Source: Clostridia bacterium
GTDB taxonomy: Bacteria > Bacillota > Clostridia > TANB77 > CAG-508
Length of the DNA stretch: 64,000 bases
Direction of reading: 5' to 3'
Assembly: GCA_017512025.1 (NCBI GenBank)
Contig: JAFWHH010000009.1
Span: 62,001-126,000 of the forward strand
Positions 9,701 through 16,884 of the stretch are shown here, piece by piece. The translations under genes were made by a program, and so were the position numbers. Below the pieces are notes generated by a model. It made no database searches, was not told the origin of the DNA, and saw only the letters and a list, made by a program, of their open reading frames with translations. Position 1 is the stretch's first letter, and each line of letters starts with the position of its first letter.

Positions 9701-11223
9701 ACTTCTCCACCTTTATATTTCATAATACCAATTTCGGTTATCTTTTCAGTTCTAAATGAAAGACCTGTTGTTTCCAAGTCAAGAACACAATATGTAGTAT
9801 CTATATCTTGTCCTTTTGGACTATTTACATTAGGTTCTTTATCAGGAACATAGTATGCTTCAACACCATAGATAATCTTCATATCTTTAGCTAAATCTTT
9901 ATCATCTTCTAGTAAATGGTGTGCTTCTGGGAAAGATTGAACAACACCATGGTCTGTTATAGCAATAGACTTCATTCCCCACTTATGAGCTCTCTTAATT
10001 AAGTCCTTAGCATTAGTAATAGCATCCATCTGACTCATCTTGGTGTGCATGTGAAGCTCTACTCTTTTTTCCTTACTTTCATCCGTTCTACTAGCTTTCT
10101 TCGTACCTTGCTCTTCTATAATAACATCTGCAATAACTCCAAGCTCTTTAGAGAATGGATCAAATTGTGCAGTACCTCCAACCTTAACAGCAGGTGCCTC
10201 TTTCATTCTAGATTTAAACTTCTTAAGTTTTTCTTCTTCAATAAATGCCTTACATGTAATAGTACTTGTACCATCATATAAGTCAAACATGTATAAAGTT
10301 TTACCGCTCTTTAATAAACGTTCATCTGCATAATTAGTAAATACTTTTTCTTTAAATCCAACATAATCTTTACTATGATTTAATATCTCTCCTTCAATAC
10401 AAACCTTTCCGCTATCTACTCCAAGATCTATTATCTTAGTTAAAGGCTCTCTTATATTGGCATTTCTACCAAGGATAAGAGGTGTATCTTCCTCTGGCTC
10501 TTCAATTGCATCTGCTGGGATATCTTTATCATCTGGAAGTGGTGGCATTTCTCCATTTGAAGGATTATTTATATTTTGAATACCACTTACTTCTTTACCA
10601 GCTTTCTTAGCCTCCTTCTCAGCTTTCTTTTGCTCTTTCTCAATTTTAGCTTCTTCTACTTGTTTAGAAACATTATTAATTGCTTCATCTTCTAATTGTT
10701 TTGTAGCTTCTCTATATTTAGACTCCTCTTCTTTAGTCATAGCATCTGAGAAAGATACTTTGAATTTTTTATTATATAAATTCTCTACTGTATCTTCAAA
10801 TACTTTGTTCATTCCTCTAGCTGCTAAAAAGTCTTTTCCAGACATATGAAGCTTAATGTTTATGTTGCTATCATTTATATCAACGCCACTATTTCTTAAT
10901 ATGGCTTTTGTCATTGGGTATCTATATGAAATATAATCAACTATACTTTTCCAGTCCTTATCAAGATTCTCGCTATAATCATCTTCATTTTCGTAATTGA
11001 TTCTTATTGATGCAGTACTTAGCATAAATCTTTTAACCAAGAACTTTTCAAAGCTATATAATTCGTCTACTGTAACTGGTTTATCGGTCCTAAGAAAAAC
11101 TTCAAAAGAGTTGTTTTTCTTATATAAGTTAACACGCTCAATTTTAGCATTAAGTATGTTGCTATTGCATTTAAAATCGCCAAAAACCGTACCAATTTTC
11201 TTTAAAGCTTTTTCTTCTGACAC
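6718..11223 (-). CDS. polC: DNA polymerase III alpha subunit, PolC type
   Basis: The replicative polymerase of low-GC Gram-positives, 1501 residues, close to the usual PolC length. Domains in order: N-terminal domain with a Lys/Glu-rich linker (about 180-240), OB fold (about 270-370), PHP domain beginning ELHMHTKMSQMDA (about 390). A DEDDh proofreading exonuclease is inserted in the PHP domain (CVLDLETTGLSFRTEKITEIG core, about 481). A zinc module follows (CPKCHYSDF...CPECGH, about 970-995), then the polymerase acidic motif EPDIDLNFSG (about 1022) and a helix-hairpin-helix C-terminus. The start is GTG behind GGAGAGG. Its presence places the organism in the Bacillota or a close relative. Confidence 0.97.
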   Translation of the reverse strand: MSEEKALKKIGTVFGDFKCNSNILNAKIERVNLYKKNNSFEVFLRTDKPVTVDELYSFEKFLVKRFMLSTASIRINYENEDDYSENLDKDWKSIVDYISYRYPMTKAILRNSGVDINDSNINIKLHMSGKDFLAARGMNKVFEDTVENLYNKKFKVSFSDAMTKEEESKYREATKQLEDEAINNVSKQVEEAKIEKEQKKAEKEAKKAGKEVSGIQNINNPSNGEMPPLPDDKDIPADAIEEPEEDTPLILGRNANIREPLTKIIDLGVDSGKVCIEGEILNHSKDYVGFKEKVFTNYADERLLKSGKTLYMFDLYDGTSTITCKAFIEEEKLKKFKSRMKEAPAVKVGGTAQFDPFSKELGVIADVIIEEQGTKKASRTDESKEKRVELHMHTKMSQMDAITNAKDLIKRAHKWGMKSIAITDHGVVQSFPEAHHLLEDDKDLAKDMKIIYGVEAYYVPDKEPNVNSPKGQDIDTTYCVLDLETTGLSFRTEKITEIGIMKYKGGEVVDSFSTFVNPERPIPQEVIDVTNITDEMVADAPKINEIMPKVLEFIGDSVVVAHNADFDVGFLKHNCKLLGLKFENTYVDTLRLAKDLFPDYKKYKLGIIAENLGIKVEVAHRALDDVDTTVKVFKIMIDMLKERGAKTLEDFDRVAVAEYKKKEEYKKLPSYHAIILAKDYVGLKNLYKLVSYSHLDYFYKKPRILKSLYKKYSEGLILGSACEAGELYRAIVAGKSDEEIEEIAKDYDYLEIQPLGNNMFMVRNGTVPDTKALEDINKKIVDLGEKLDKLVVATCDVHFMDPQDEVYRRILMAGQGYDDADEQAPLYLRTTEEMLKEFEYLGDEKAYEVVVTNTNKIADMCEKISPISPEKCPPYINNCEKTIKEIAYKKAHELYGETLPQIVEERLEKELNSIISNGFSVMYIIAQKLVWKSNADGYIVGSRGSVGSSFVANMTGITEVNSLPPHYRCPKCHYSDFTDYGYGNGFDLPDKMCPECGHRLDKDGMDIPFETFLGFNGDKEPDIDLNFSGEYQAKAHRYTEVIFGKGTTFKAGTVGTVAEKTAYGYVKKYYEERGVPINSCETARIAQGCTGIKRTTGQHPGGIIVVPKGREIFEFTPVQHPADDPESDIITTHFDYHSIDQNLLKLDILGHDDPTMIRMLYDITGMDPTKVPLDDKETMSIFCSTEALGVTPEQIKSQVGSFGIPEFGTKFVRGMLVDTKPTTFDELIRISGLSHGTDVWLGNAQTLIEEGTTTLQNSICCRDDIMIYLIKKGVPPNPAFKIMETVRKGKALKDPAKWEGFKEMMREHDVPEWYIKSCEKIKYMFPKAHAAAYVTNAFRIAWYKVHIPKAYYAAYFTIRADGFDAESMCNGKERAKNKMKEIELKGNAASKTEQDAYSVLELIMEFYERGLKFLPVDLYKSHATNFIVENDGVRPPFNKVPGFGTVAAQSLVEARKDGKFMSINDLKIRAKIGDKAIEVLKTTGCLEGMSQSNQLSIFDGF

Positions 11224-11361
11224 TCTAACTTACCTCTCCTAAATGTAATAATTTCATCTCGTATTCTATATCAAAATATCAAATAAATCTATATAAAAAG
11301 ACAAAATTTCGTATTAATTTTGGTTATTTTTAAGCTTGTCTCTTTACCATTTTATTAATAA

Positions 11362-11403
11362 TAAAAAAGCCAAGGGCTCCGTGTATACACACGAAGCCCC
11401 TGC
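11362..11403 (-). terminator. Terminator of cassette B
   Basis: GGGCTTCGTGT pairs with ACACGGAGCCC, and the stem extends to TTGGCTTTTTTATT on the minus strand, just past the stop of the 11421 gene. It is GC-rich compared with terminators of neighbouring native genes. Confidence 0.8.
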
Positions 11404-11420
11404 TTCAGACATTGCGAATT

Positions 11421-11846
11421 TTATTCATTGCCAGTGGAATCAGGATTCAAGCCTTTGAGTACGTCACTCGAGTCTCTAACGAGGCCTCGTAATTCACTCA
11501 TGACTCCTCTCATTTCAGCATCCTTTGCTTCCAGCTCTTTTATTCGAGCCTTCAGCCTTGCGATCTCATCAGATTCAGCAGCATTACCATTCAAGATATT
11601 TTCTGCAAGCTGAATGTTACGAAAAGAACCGCTCATCCACTCATGAACCATTCCCCAGTCAGACTGGGAATCCTCATTAAGCGAAGGAAGAAGTACCTGC
11701 CCAGCATAGATTGCAATGATGTAATTTACAGAATCAATTGCATTCTGAAATACAACACGCTGCTCGTCAGTGTACACTATGTCCCTCATTGCTTCCTGGA
11801 ATAAAATCCGCTTTTTAGTGAGCTTACGCTCCAATGTCTCACCCAT
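11421..11846 (-). CDS. Hypothetical coiled-coil protein (cassette B)
   Basis: About 141 residues, unrecognised. The first 90 residues are helical with hydrophobic stretches (SVNYIIAIYAGQVLLPSL). The C-terminal part (DEIARLKARIKELEAKDAEMR) is a clear heptad coiled coil. Codon use is GC-richer than in polC or rarA on either side (for example AAGGCTCGAATAAAAGAG-type runs with GCC, GAG, CTC, CGA). It has its own promoter and terminator. A TTG at 11852 is also in frame, but the ATG at 11846 sits better behind AAAGGATGG. The start context TTTGATTATG is shared with cassette F. No function can be assigned. Confidence 0.75.
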   Translation of the reverse strand: MGETLERKLTKKRILFQEAMRDIVYTDEQRVVFQNAIDSVNYIIAIYAGQVLLPSLNEDSQSDWGMVHEWMSGSFRNIQLAENILNGNAAESDEIARLKARIKELEAKDAEMRGVMSELRGLVRDSSDVLKGLNPDSTGNE

Positions 11847-11935
11847 AATCAAACCATCCTTTCATGTTGTTATTATATATGCATATTTGATTTACTTGGG
11901 ATTTGCATAGGGTATCTTACCCCTTAGCACCCTTA

Positions 11936-11964
11936 ATTATACCATTTTTATGCATTACAGTCAA
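11936..11964 (-). promoter_or_regulatory. Sigma-A promoter of cassette B
   Basis: TTGACT at 11964-11959 and TATAAT at 11941-11936 with a 17-base spacer. The T run of the preceding gene's terminator leads directly into the -35 box. The 5' UTR holds a GGGT...GGGGTAAGATACCC inverted repeat. Confidence 0.8.
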
Positions 11965-11991
11965 AAATAGCAAGCTTCACGCTTGCTATTT
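11965..11991 (-). terminator. Terminator of the 11999-12703 gene
   Basis: AAATAGCAAGC and GCTTGCTATTTTT form an 11-base inverted repeat with a five-base loop and a T run. Confidence 0.8.
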
Positions 11992-11998
11992 TAATCTT

Positions 11999-12703
11999 TT
12001 AAAAGTCTCTATTTATAATTTTCTCTATGTTTTCCTTATCATATCTTGTTACAAAAATCTCAATTTCAGTTTCATCTATTCTTGAAATCTCAACCTTCTC
12101 TATAGTTTGATCATATCCTTCATAAATTTGAGATGGTAGTTGTTTAGTAGCAATTATATGTCCGTCATTATCAATCTTTAAGATTTTATGAGTCATGCTT
12201 GTTCCTTCATCATTCCATGTCTCAATTAAAGCATACAAATCACCTTTATAGTATCCAACAGCTACGATTCTTTCACCGTGTTCAAATTGAACTTCTGATC
12301 TTTTATCTCCAGTAAATGTATTAAGAATAACAAGCTTAGAATCTTCTAGTGAAAATACACATTCATAATGTGGCCATAACATATCATAAGAATATTCTGC
12401 CATAGATGAATAGTCTGTTTTATATGTCCATACCACATTTGAATCGTTATCAAAAGCAATAATTTTCATTGAAACTTCTGTCGGAGTTTTATATTCATAT
12501 TCCTTTACAATAATTACATCATCTGGTGTAGTTATTTCTTTGTCGCTCTTTGGTAATGTAACCTCTTCTAGTTGTTTTCTTAATTCAGCAACTTCAGTAT
12601 CTCTTTCTTTTTTGATATCCATCACATACCATCCAAAAATACTCATTGCTAACAAAAATAGTACAACAATTACGATGTATGTTAATTTAACAAATCTTTC
12701 CAT
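11999..12703 (-). CDS. Single-pass membrane protein, possible beta-propeller, unknown function
   Basis: About 234 residues. An N-terminal signal anchor (LTYIVIVVLFLLAMSIFGWYV core) precedes a short coiled coil (DIKKERDTEVAELRKQLEEV). The rest is beta-rich with repeats such as NDSNVVWTYKTD, TGDKRSEVQFEHG and DNDGHIIATKQLP, reminiscent of PQQ/WD-like beta-propeller blades, so probably an extracytoplasmic domain. An ATG at 12703 behind AAGGAGGT is the likely start; a longer frame from 12760 would read through the ribosome binding site. It follows rarA by 60 bases in the same direction. The function is unknown. Confidence 0.75.
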   Translation of the reverse strand: MERFVKLTYIVIVVLFLLAMSIFGWYVMDIKKERDTEVAELRKQLEEVTLPKSDKEITTPDDVIIVKEYEYKTPTEVSMKIIAFDNDSNVVWTYKTDYSSMAEYSYDMLWPHYECVFSLEDSKLVILNTFTGDKRSEVQFEHGERIVAVGYYKGDLYALIETWNDEGTSMTHKILKIDNDGHIIATKQLPSQIYEGYDQTIEKVEISRIDETEIEIFVTRYDKENIEKIINRDF

Positions 12704-12763
12704 ACATACCTCCTTAAATTTGGTTATATAAATTTTATTATAACTAATTTTAAATTTCAATTG

Positions 12764-14035
12764 TTATTTATTATTATCAAGAATTTTATCTAAATTAATT
12801 ACGTTCTCATCTTTAATATAATATTTTGTACCCAGCATTTTATCTGGAAGGTATTGTTGTTCAACCTTATGTCCTGGATAATCATGTGGATACTTATATC
12901 CTTCATGGTATCCAAACTGCTCCATACCTTTTGCAACTGCATTTCTAATATGCATTGGAACCTCACCAGTATCTCTACTTTTTACATCAGCAAGAGCTAA
13001 GTTGATTGCATTATATGATGCATTAGACTTTGGAGACTCAGCAACATATACAGCTGCCTCTGCTAAAATTATCCTTGCTTCTGGCATACCAACCATATGA
13101 ACAGCTTGCATAGCGTTGTTAGCTATAACTAAAGCATTTGGATTAGCCATACCAACATCTTCAGCAGCAGCAATAACAATACGTCTTGCTAAAAACATTG
13201 GATCTTCACCGCCATTTAATGCTCTTGCTAAATAGAAGATTGCCGCATCGCTATCTGATCCTCTCATAGACTTTATGAATGCACTAATATTATCATAGTG
13301 GCTATCACCATTCTTATCAAATATAGCTTTTCTATTTTGAACGCTATCAGCAGCAATTTCATTTGTTATATGGATAAAACCATCTTTATCCATCTTAGTA
13401 GTTAGTACTGCAACCTCTAATCCGTTAAGAGCTGTTCTAACATCTCCATTTGCCGCATCAGCTATTTTCATTAAAGTATCATCATCTATCTTTATGTTAT
13501 AGTTTCCAAGTCCATCAGGGCTTTTTAAGGCATTCTTTAGAACTTGGAATATATTTTCTTTAGTCAAAGGCTCAAGTTTAAAAATCATAGATCTAGAAAT
13601 CAAAGCCTTGTTAACCTCAAAGTATGGATTTTCTGTTGTAGCTCCAATTAAAATAACAGTACCATTTTCCACATAAGGAAGTAACGCGTCTTGCTGAAGC
13701 TTATTAAATCTATGAATCTCATCGATAAATAATATACATTTACCAGATGGATTTAGTAATAGATTTTGAGCTTCTTCAATAGCACTTTTAATATCACCAA
13801 CACCAGCAGAAACAGCATTGATTCTTTTAAATTTATATTTAGTTGTATTACTGATTACCTTAGCAAGTGAAGTCTTCCCACACCCAGGAGGACCCCATAA
13901 AATAATACTAGATAATCTATCTGCTTGAATTGTTCTATATAGAATTTTATCTTTACCAAGAATATGCTCTTGACCAACATAATCATCTAATGTCTTTGGT
14001 TTCATTCTAAAAGCTAAAGGCTCGTTATAATTCAT
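12764..14035 (-). CDS. rarA: Replication-associated recombination protein A (AAA+ ATPase)
   Basis: RarA/MgsA acts at stalled replication forks. The 423-residue sequence shows Walker A (WGPPGCGKTSLAK, about residue 50), Walker B with the DEIHRF signature (LFIDEIHRFNKLQQD, about 105) and sensor 1 (LIGATTENPYFEVN). The C-terminal tetramerisation and cluster region includes SMRGSDSDAAIFYLARAL and the PKSNASYNAINLAL motif. Length and motif order match the family. It is preceded by cassette C, whose terminator lies about 110 bases upstream of its start. Confidence 0.96.
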   Translation of the reverse strand: MNYNEPLAFRMKPKTLDDYVGQEHILGKDKILYRTIQADRLSSIILWGPPGCGKTSLAKVISNTTKYKFKRINAVSAGVGDIKSAIEEAQNLLLNPSGKCILFIDEIHRFNKLQQDALLPYVENGTVILIGATTENPYFEVNKALISRSMIFKLEPLTKENIFQVLKNALKSPDGLGNYNIKIDDDTLMKIADAANGDVRTALNGLEVAVLTTKMDKDGFIHITNEIAADSVQNRKAIFDKNGDSHYDNISAFIKSMRGSDSDAAIFYLARALNGGEDPMFLARRIVIAAAEDVGMANPNALVIANNAMQAVHMVGMPEARIILAEAAVYVAESPKSNASYNAINLALADVKSRDTGEVPMHIRNAVAKGMEQFGYHEGYKYPHDYPGHKVEQQYLPDKMLGTKYYIKDENVINLDKILDNNK

Positions 14036-14142
14036 AATATCTCCTTAATGATTTACTAATTATTCTTGCTATAAAAATATCATAAAAGCAAGTAAGTATC
14101 AAGTTACTTGCTGATAAATCTCCATATAAAGTTATTATAAAT

Positions 14143-14181
14143 GAAAACGCCAAGCCCCTACCTTTCGGTTGGAACTTGGCT
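14143..14181 (-). terminator. Terminator of cassette C
   Basis: GCCAAGTTCCAACC and GGTAGGGGCTTGGC pair around GAAA, followed on the minus strand by GTTTTCATTT. It lies 11 bases past the stop codon. Confidence 0.75.
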
Positions 14182-14191
14182 TTTCGAGCAT

Positions 14192-14386
14192 TTACTTCTG
14201 GCCATTGATTTTACGAACAGCAGCATCGATCTGGGTGGTATCGAGTCTGAAGTTACGTACAGCCTCAGTAGCAGCATGTGTTTTCTCAACAGTAGCTTTA
14301 ACCTGAGCATTAATGGCTTCCGCATCAGCATTATGTCCGCGAATCAGCTCCGCAAGACTGTGGTCCAGCTTCTCCATATCGGTCAT
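14192..14386 (-). CDS. Small helical hypothetical protein (cassette C)
   Basis: A 64-residue, Ala-rich, helical protein (HSLAELIRGHNADAEAINAQ, KATVEKTHAATEAVRNF) with no membrane segment and no family I can name. AGGAGG lies eight bases before the ATG, and a dedicated promoter and terminator flank it. Codons such as CGC, GCG, CTG and GTC are much commoner than in the neighbouring rarA and Nudix genes. The leader between promoter and start carries GACACCTTGGGTAAGTGTC, an inverted repeat whose CTTGGGTAA core also appears in the cassette F leader. The gene is convincing; the function is unknown. Confidence 0.7.
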   Translation of the reverse strand: MTDMEKLDHSLAELIRGHNADAEAINAQVKATVEKTHAATEAVRNFRLDTTQIDAAVRKINGQK

Positions 14387-14472
14387 GCCAAGGACCTCCT
14401 TTCCTTTAATTTAGGAATGCTACGACACTTACCCAAGGTGTCTTTCGCCGATATCTACCAGCGATAGGTATA

Positions 14473-14501
14473 ATTATAGTATACTTATGTAAACATGTCA
14501 A
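14473..14501 (-). promoter_or_regulatory. Sigma-A promoter of cassette C
   Basis: TTGACA at 14501-14496 and TATAAT at 14478-14473, spaced 17. The spacer contains TTTACATAAGTA, nearly the same as in the cassette F promoter. Confidence 0.85.
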
Positions 14502-14517
14502 GTATAGCTACTATTTG

Positions 14518-15021
14518 TTATTTAATATATTTTTTAATCTTATCGCGAACAAATTCCCATCTATTTTGTATGAATTGTCCATTATTAAATATTTCTTCAA
14601 TCTCATCATATGTTGCAAATTTAACCTCAGAAACCTCATCTGGTTGCATAACAACCTTATCTAAATCAATATCTTGTCTAACAACATATCCTTCAATCCA
14701 AACGCAACCTGTTTTATAGTGAAGCTCCTTAACAGCATGCTCCATATCTAAATCAATTCCAAGCTCCTCAAAAGCCTCTCTTTTAATTGTTTCAATCTCA
14801 GTCTCACCTTTAATAACAGAGCCACCTGTCATAGCCCATACATTTGGTTCAAGCTTCTTTTGAGGTGCTCTTTTTTGAATTAATATCTTATTATCAGAAT
14901 TAACAATCCAAACATCTACACCTTGATGATAAACTCCCGGAGCTCTAGACATTGGATCTGCCTTATCAATTGTTCTCCCTGTTTTATTTCCATTTTCATC
15001 TAGTATATCCCAAATTTCCAT
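14518..15021 (-). CDS. Nudix hydrolase
   Basis: A 167-residue Nudix protein. The Nudix box reads GGSVIKGETEIETIKREAFEELGI around residue 65 (first 20 residues GGSVIKGETEIETIKREAFE), with the REAFEEL helix intact. The N-terminus (EIWDILDENGNKTGRTIDKAD) and the GVYHQGVDVWIVN strand resemble the Idi/YfcD-like branch that acts on nucleotide or isoprenoid diphosphates; the exact substrate is not predictable. It lies 23 bases downstream of the peptidase-kinase fusion gene, likely one transcript. No clear terminator separates its stop from the cassette C promoter 17 bases on. Confidence 0.9.
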   Translation of the reverse strand: MEIWDILDENGNKTGRTIDKADPMSRAPGVYHQGVDVWIVNSDNKILIQKRAPQKKLEPNVWAMTGGSVIKGETEIETIKREAFEELGIDLDMEHAVKELHYKTGCVWIEGYVVRQDIDLDKVVMQPDEVSEVKFATYDEIEEIFNNGQFIQNRWEFVRDKIKKYIK

Positions 15022-15044
15022 TATGATCTCCTTAAATCTTTCTA

Positions 15045-16751
15045 TTACTTATCGGTATCAATAAGTTTCTTAGAGTGTTCTACAATGCTCTCTATTAGCT
15101 CTTTATTATCATATTTATCTAGTAAATACAAGTCATTTAGTATTCTATATATAATCATTCTTTCATCAATATGTTCTGTTTTAGCAAATCTTGGATAGTA
15201 TTTTTTTATGTACATATCAATATATTTATAATCTTCAGGCTTTTGATATGGATCCATTTCAAGGTTAGCCCATTTCCATGGAACATCCTTACACATATAT
15301 AAAATTCTAAATTCAAAATCTATTGCAGCGACTCTTGCTTCATTAAAATCTATTAAAAATAGCCCTCTGTCATTTTTCAAAATATTATCGAAATGAATAT
15401 CATTATGAATAAATGCAAGTTCGCTATGCTCTAAATATTTATCATATTTAGAAAAAGACTCTTCAATTATTGCTTTTTGTTCATCAGAAAACTTATTTTT
15501 GTTTGCCTCATAAAGTTTAATATTCTTTTTCTTAATAGTAGAGCCCCAATCAAATTCACTTTCCTCAATAGTGTGCATATGAACATCTTTAAGAATATCA
15601 ATTATTTCTTTTATTGTTTCTTCTCTTTCAGACTCCGTCATTTTATACCAGTAATAATATAATGATTTTCCTTCTATCTTTTCTATTATCTCATATACAG
15701 AATTAATTATCGTTTTAGAATTATCATATTTATAAAGCTTTGGTATATGACTGTTTTCTTTATTCTTCTCATAAAACTCTGCTTCTGTATCAAAACCAGA
15801 CTCAGCTACTTTATCGCAAATCTTTATGATGAATTTATCATCCACGTCAAATACATTATTTAAAAATCCCGCATTAATCATCGTAATATTATGTCTATCA
15901 TCACCAAATATATCTTTATTTGCTTGAACAACCTTTTTGGCTTTTAGTGTTGGAAATAAATCTGATAACTCTTTAAACTCATCTGATGTATCAATCTTCT
16001 CCTCAATGTAATCACCGCTCTTCCAGTATCCAAGAATGCCATATGATTCTATTCCATAATTTGACGCATCACTTCTAATTAATCTATATTTATCATCAAC
16101 TATTTCCATAGCACAACAATTAGAGAGAGCAATTCCTCTTCTCGTTCTACCTTCTAATGTATCTTTCATATGTTGTAATCTATTAGTGTGCTCCGTTGCT
16201 ACATCGGAATGTGGTGTAAAGAATCCTTCAAGAAAACCTAAACAATCTACTTCAATAAGAGGTGCCGTTTCATCTTGTCTTTGAATTTGAAGACTATCAG
16301 AGCTACATGATTCAAACCAGCAGTTAGCTCCTGCAGATACTCCACACATAACCTTACCTGACTCATATGCAGATTTAAGAACTTCATCAAATCCAGTTTC
16401 CTTCCAAAGCTTAATCATGGACATAGTATCACCACCACCTTCGTAGATGATATCTGCCCAGTCTACAACAGAAACTGCTTCCTCAAAATTATTAATTAAG
16501 TCTGCTCTTGTAATATTTTTACATTCACACCCAAACTTATCTCCATAAATATCTTTCATTGTATTAAAATAACCAATTTCATTGTCTGGATTTAATTGAG
16601 AATGTGCAATTAATAAAAAGTTTGGTCTATCTTTTCCAGTAAGTCTAATTATTTCTTCATCCATTGGACCTGTTTCATATGGTGCTCTTGTTCCATCTTC
16701 TCTTAATCTACCATTACTCCCACCACCAATAGCTACTATTTTTCTACTCAT
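15045..16751 (-). CDS. Fusion of S51 peptidase E-like domain with aminoglycoside phosphotransferase-like kinase
   Basis: 568 residues with two recognisable halves. Residues 1-240 are an S51 (peptidase E/cyanophycinase class) domain: VAIGGGSNG, GGGDTMSMIKLW (about 105), and the nucleophile elbow GVSAGANCW (about 140), then LGFLEGFFTPHSD. Residues about 290-560 form an APH/choline-kinase fold with the Brenner motif FIHNDIHFDNILKN (about 450) and LIDFNEARVAAIDFEFR (about 468). No stop or frameshift divides them. Standalone S51 enzymes cleave Asp-containing peptides; APH folds phosphorylate small hydroxyl compounds. The joint function is unknown; a peptidase/kinase pair acting on an aminoglycoside or peptide antibiotic is speculation. 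Confidence 0.85.
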   Translation of the reverse strand: MSRKIVAIGGGSNGRLREDGTRAPYETGPMDEEIIRLTGKDRPNFLLIAHSQLNPDNEIGYFNTMKDIYGDKFGCECKNITRADLINNFEEAVSVVDWADIIYEGGGDTMSMIKLWKETGFDEVLKSAYESGKVMCGVSAGANCWFESCSSDSLQIQRQDETAPLIEVDCLGFLEGFFTPHSDVATEHTNRLQHMKDTLEGRTRRGIALSNCCAMEIVDDKYRLIRSDASNYGIESYGILGYWKSGDYIEEKIDTSDEFKELSDLFPTLKAKKVVQANKDIFGDDRHNITMINAGFLNNVFDVDDKFIIKICDKVAESGFDTEAEFYEKNKENSHIPKLYKYDNSKTIINSVYEIIEKIEGKSLYYYWYKMTESEREETIKEIIDILKDVHMHTIEESEFDWGSTIKKKNIKLYEANKNKFSDEQKAIIEESFSKYDKYLEHSELAFIHNDIHFDNILKNDRGLFLIDFNEARVAAIDFEFRILYMCKDVPWKWANLEMDPYQKPEDYKYIDMYIKKYYPRFAKTEHIDERMIIYRILNDLYLLDKYDNKELIESIVEHSKKLIDTDK

Positions 16752-16837
16752 AAAATCACCTCAACTTTTTAAATTTTCATAATAGTATCATACATAAAAA
16801 TAATAATCTATACGTACATACAAATATATAAAAATAA

Positions 16838-16866
16838 AAATCGGAAGATTAACATCTCCCGATTGG
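16838..16866 (-). terminator. Terminator of the acyl-CoA ligase gene
   Basis: AATCGG-AGAT and ATCTTCCGATTTTT form a hairpin with a T run downstream of the stop at 16885. Confidence 0.75.
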
Positions 16867-16884
16867 TAATTGATTATATGAATA

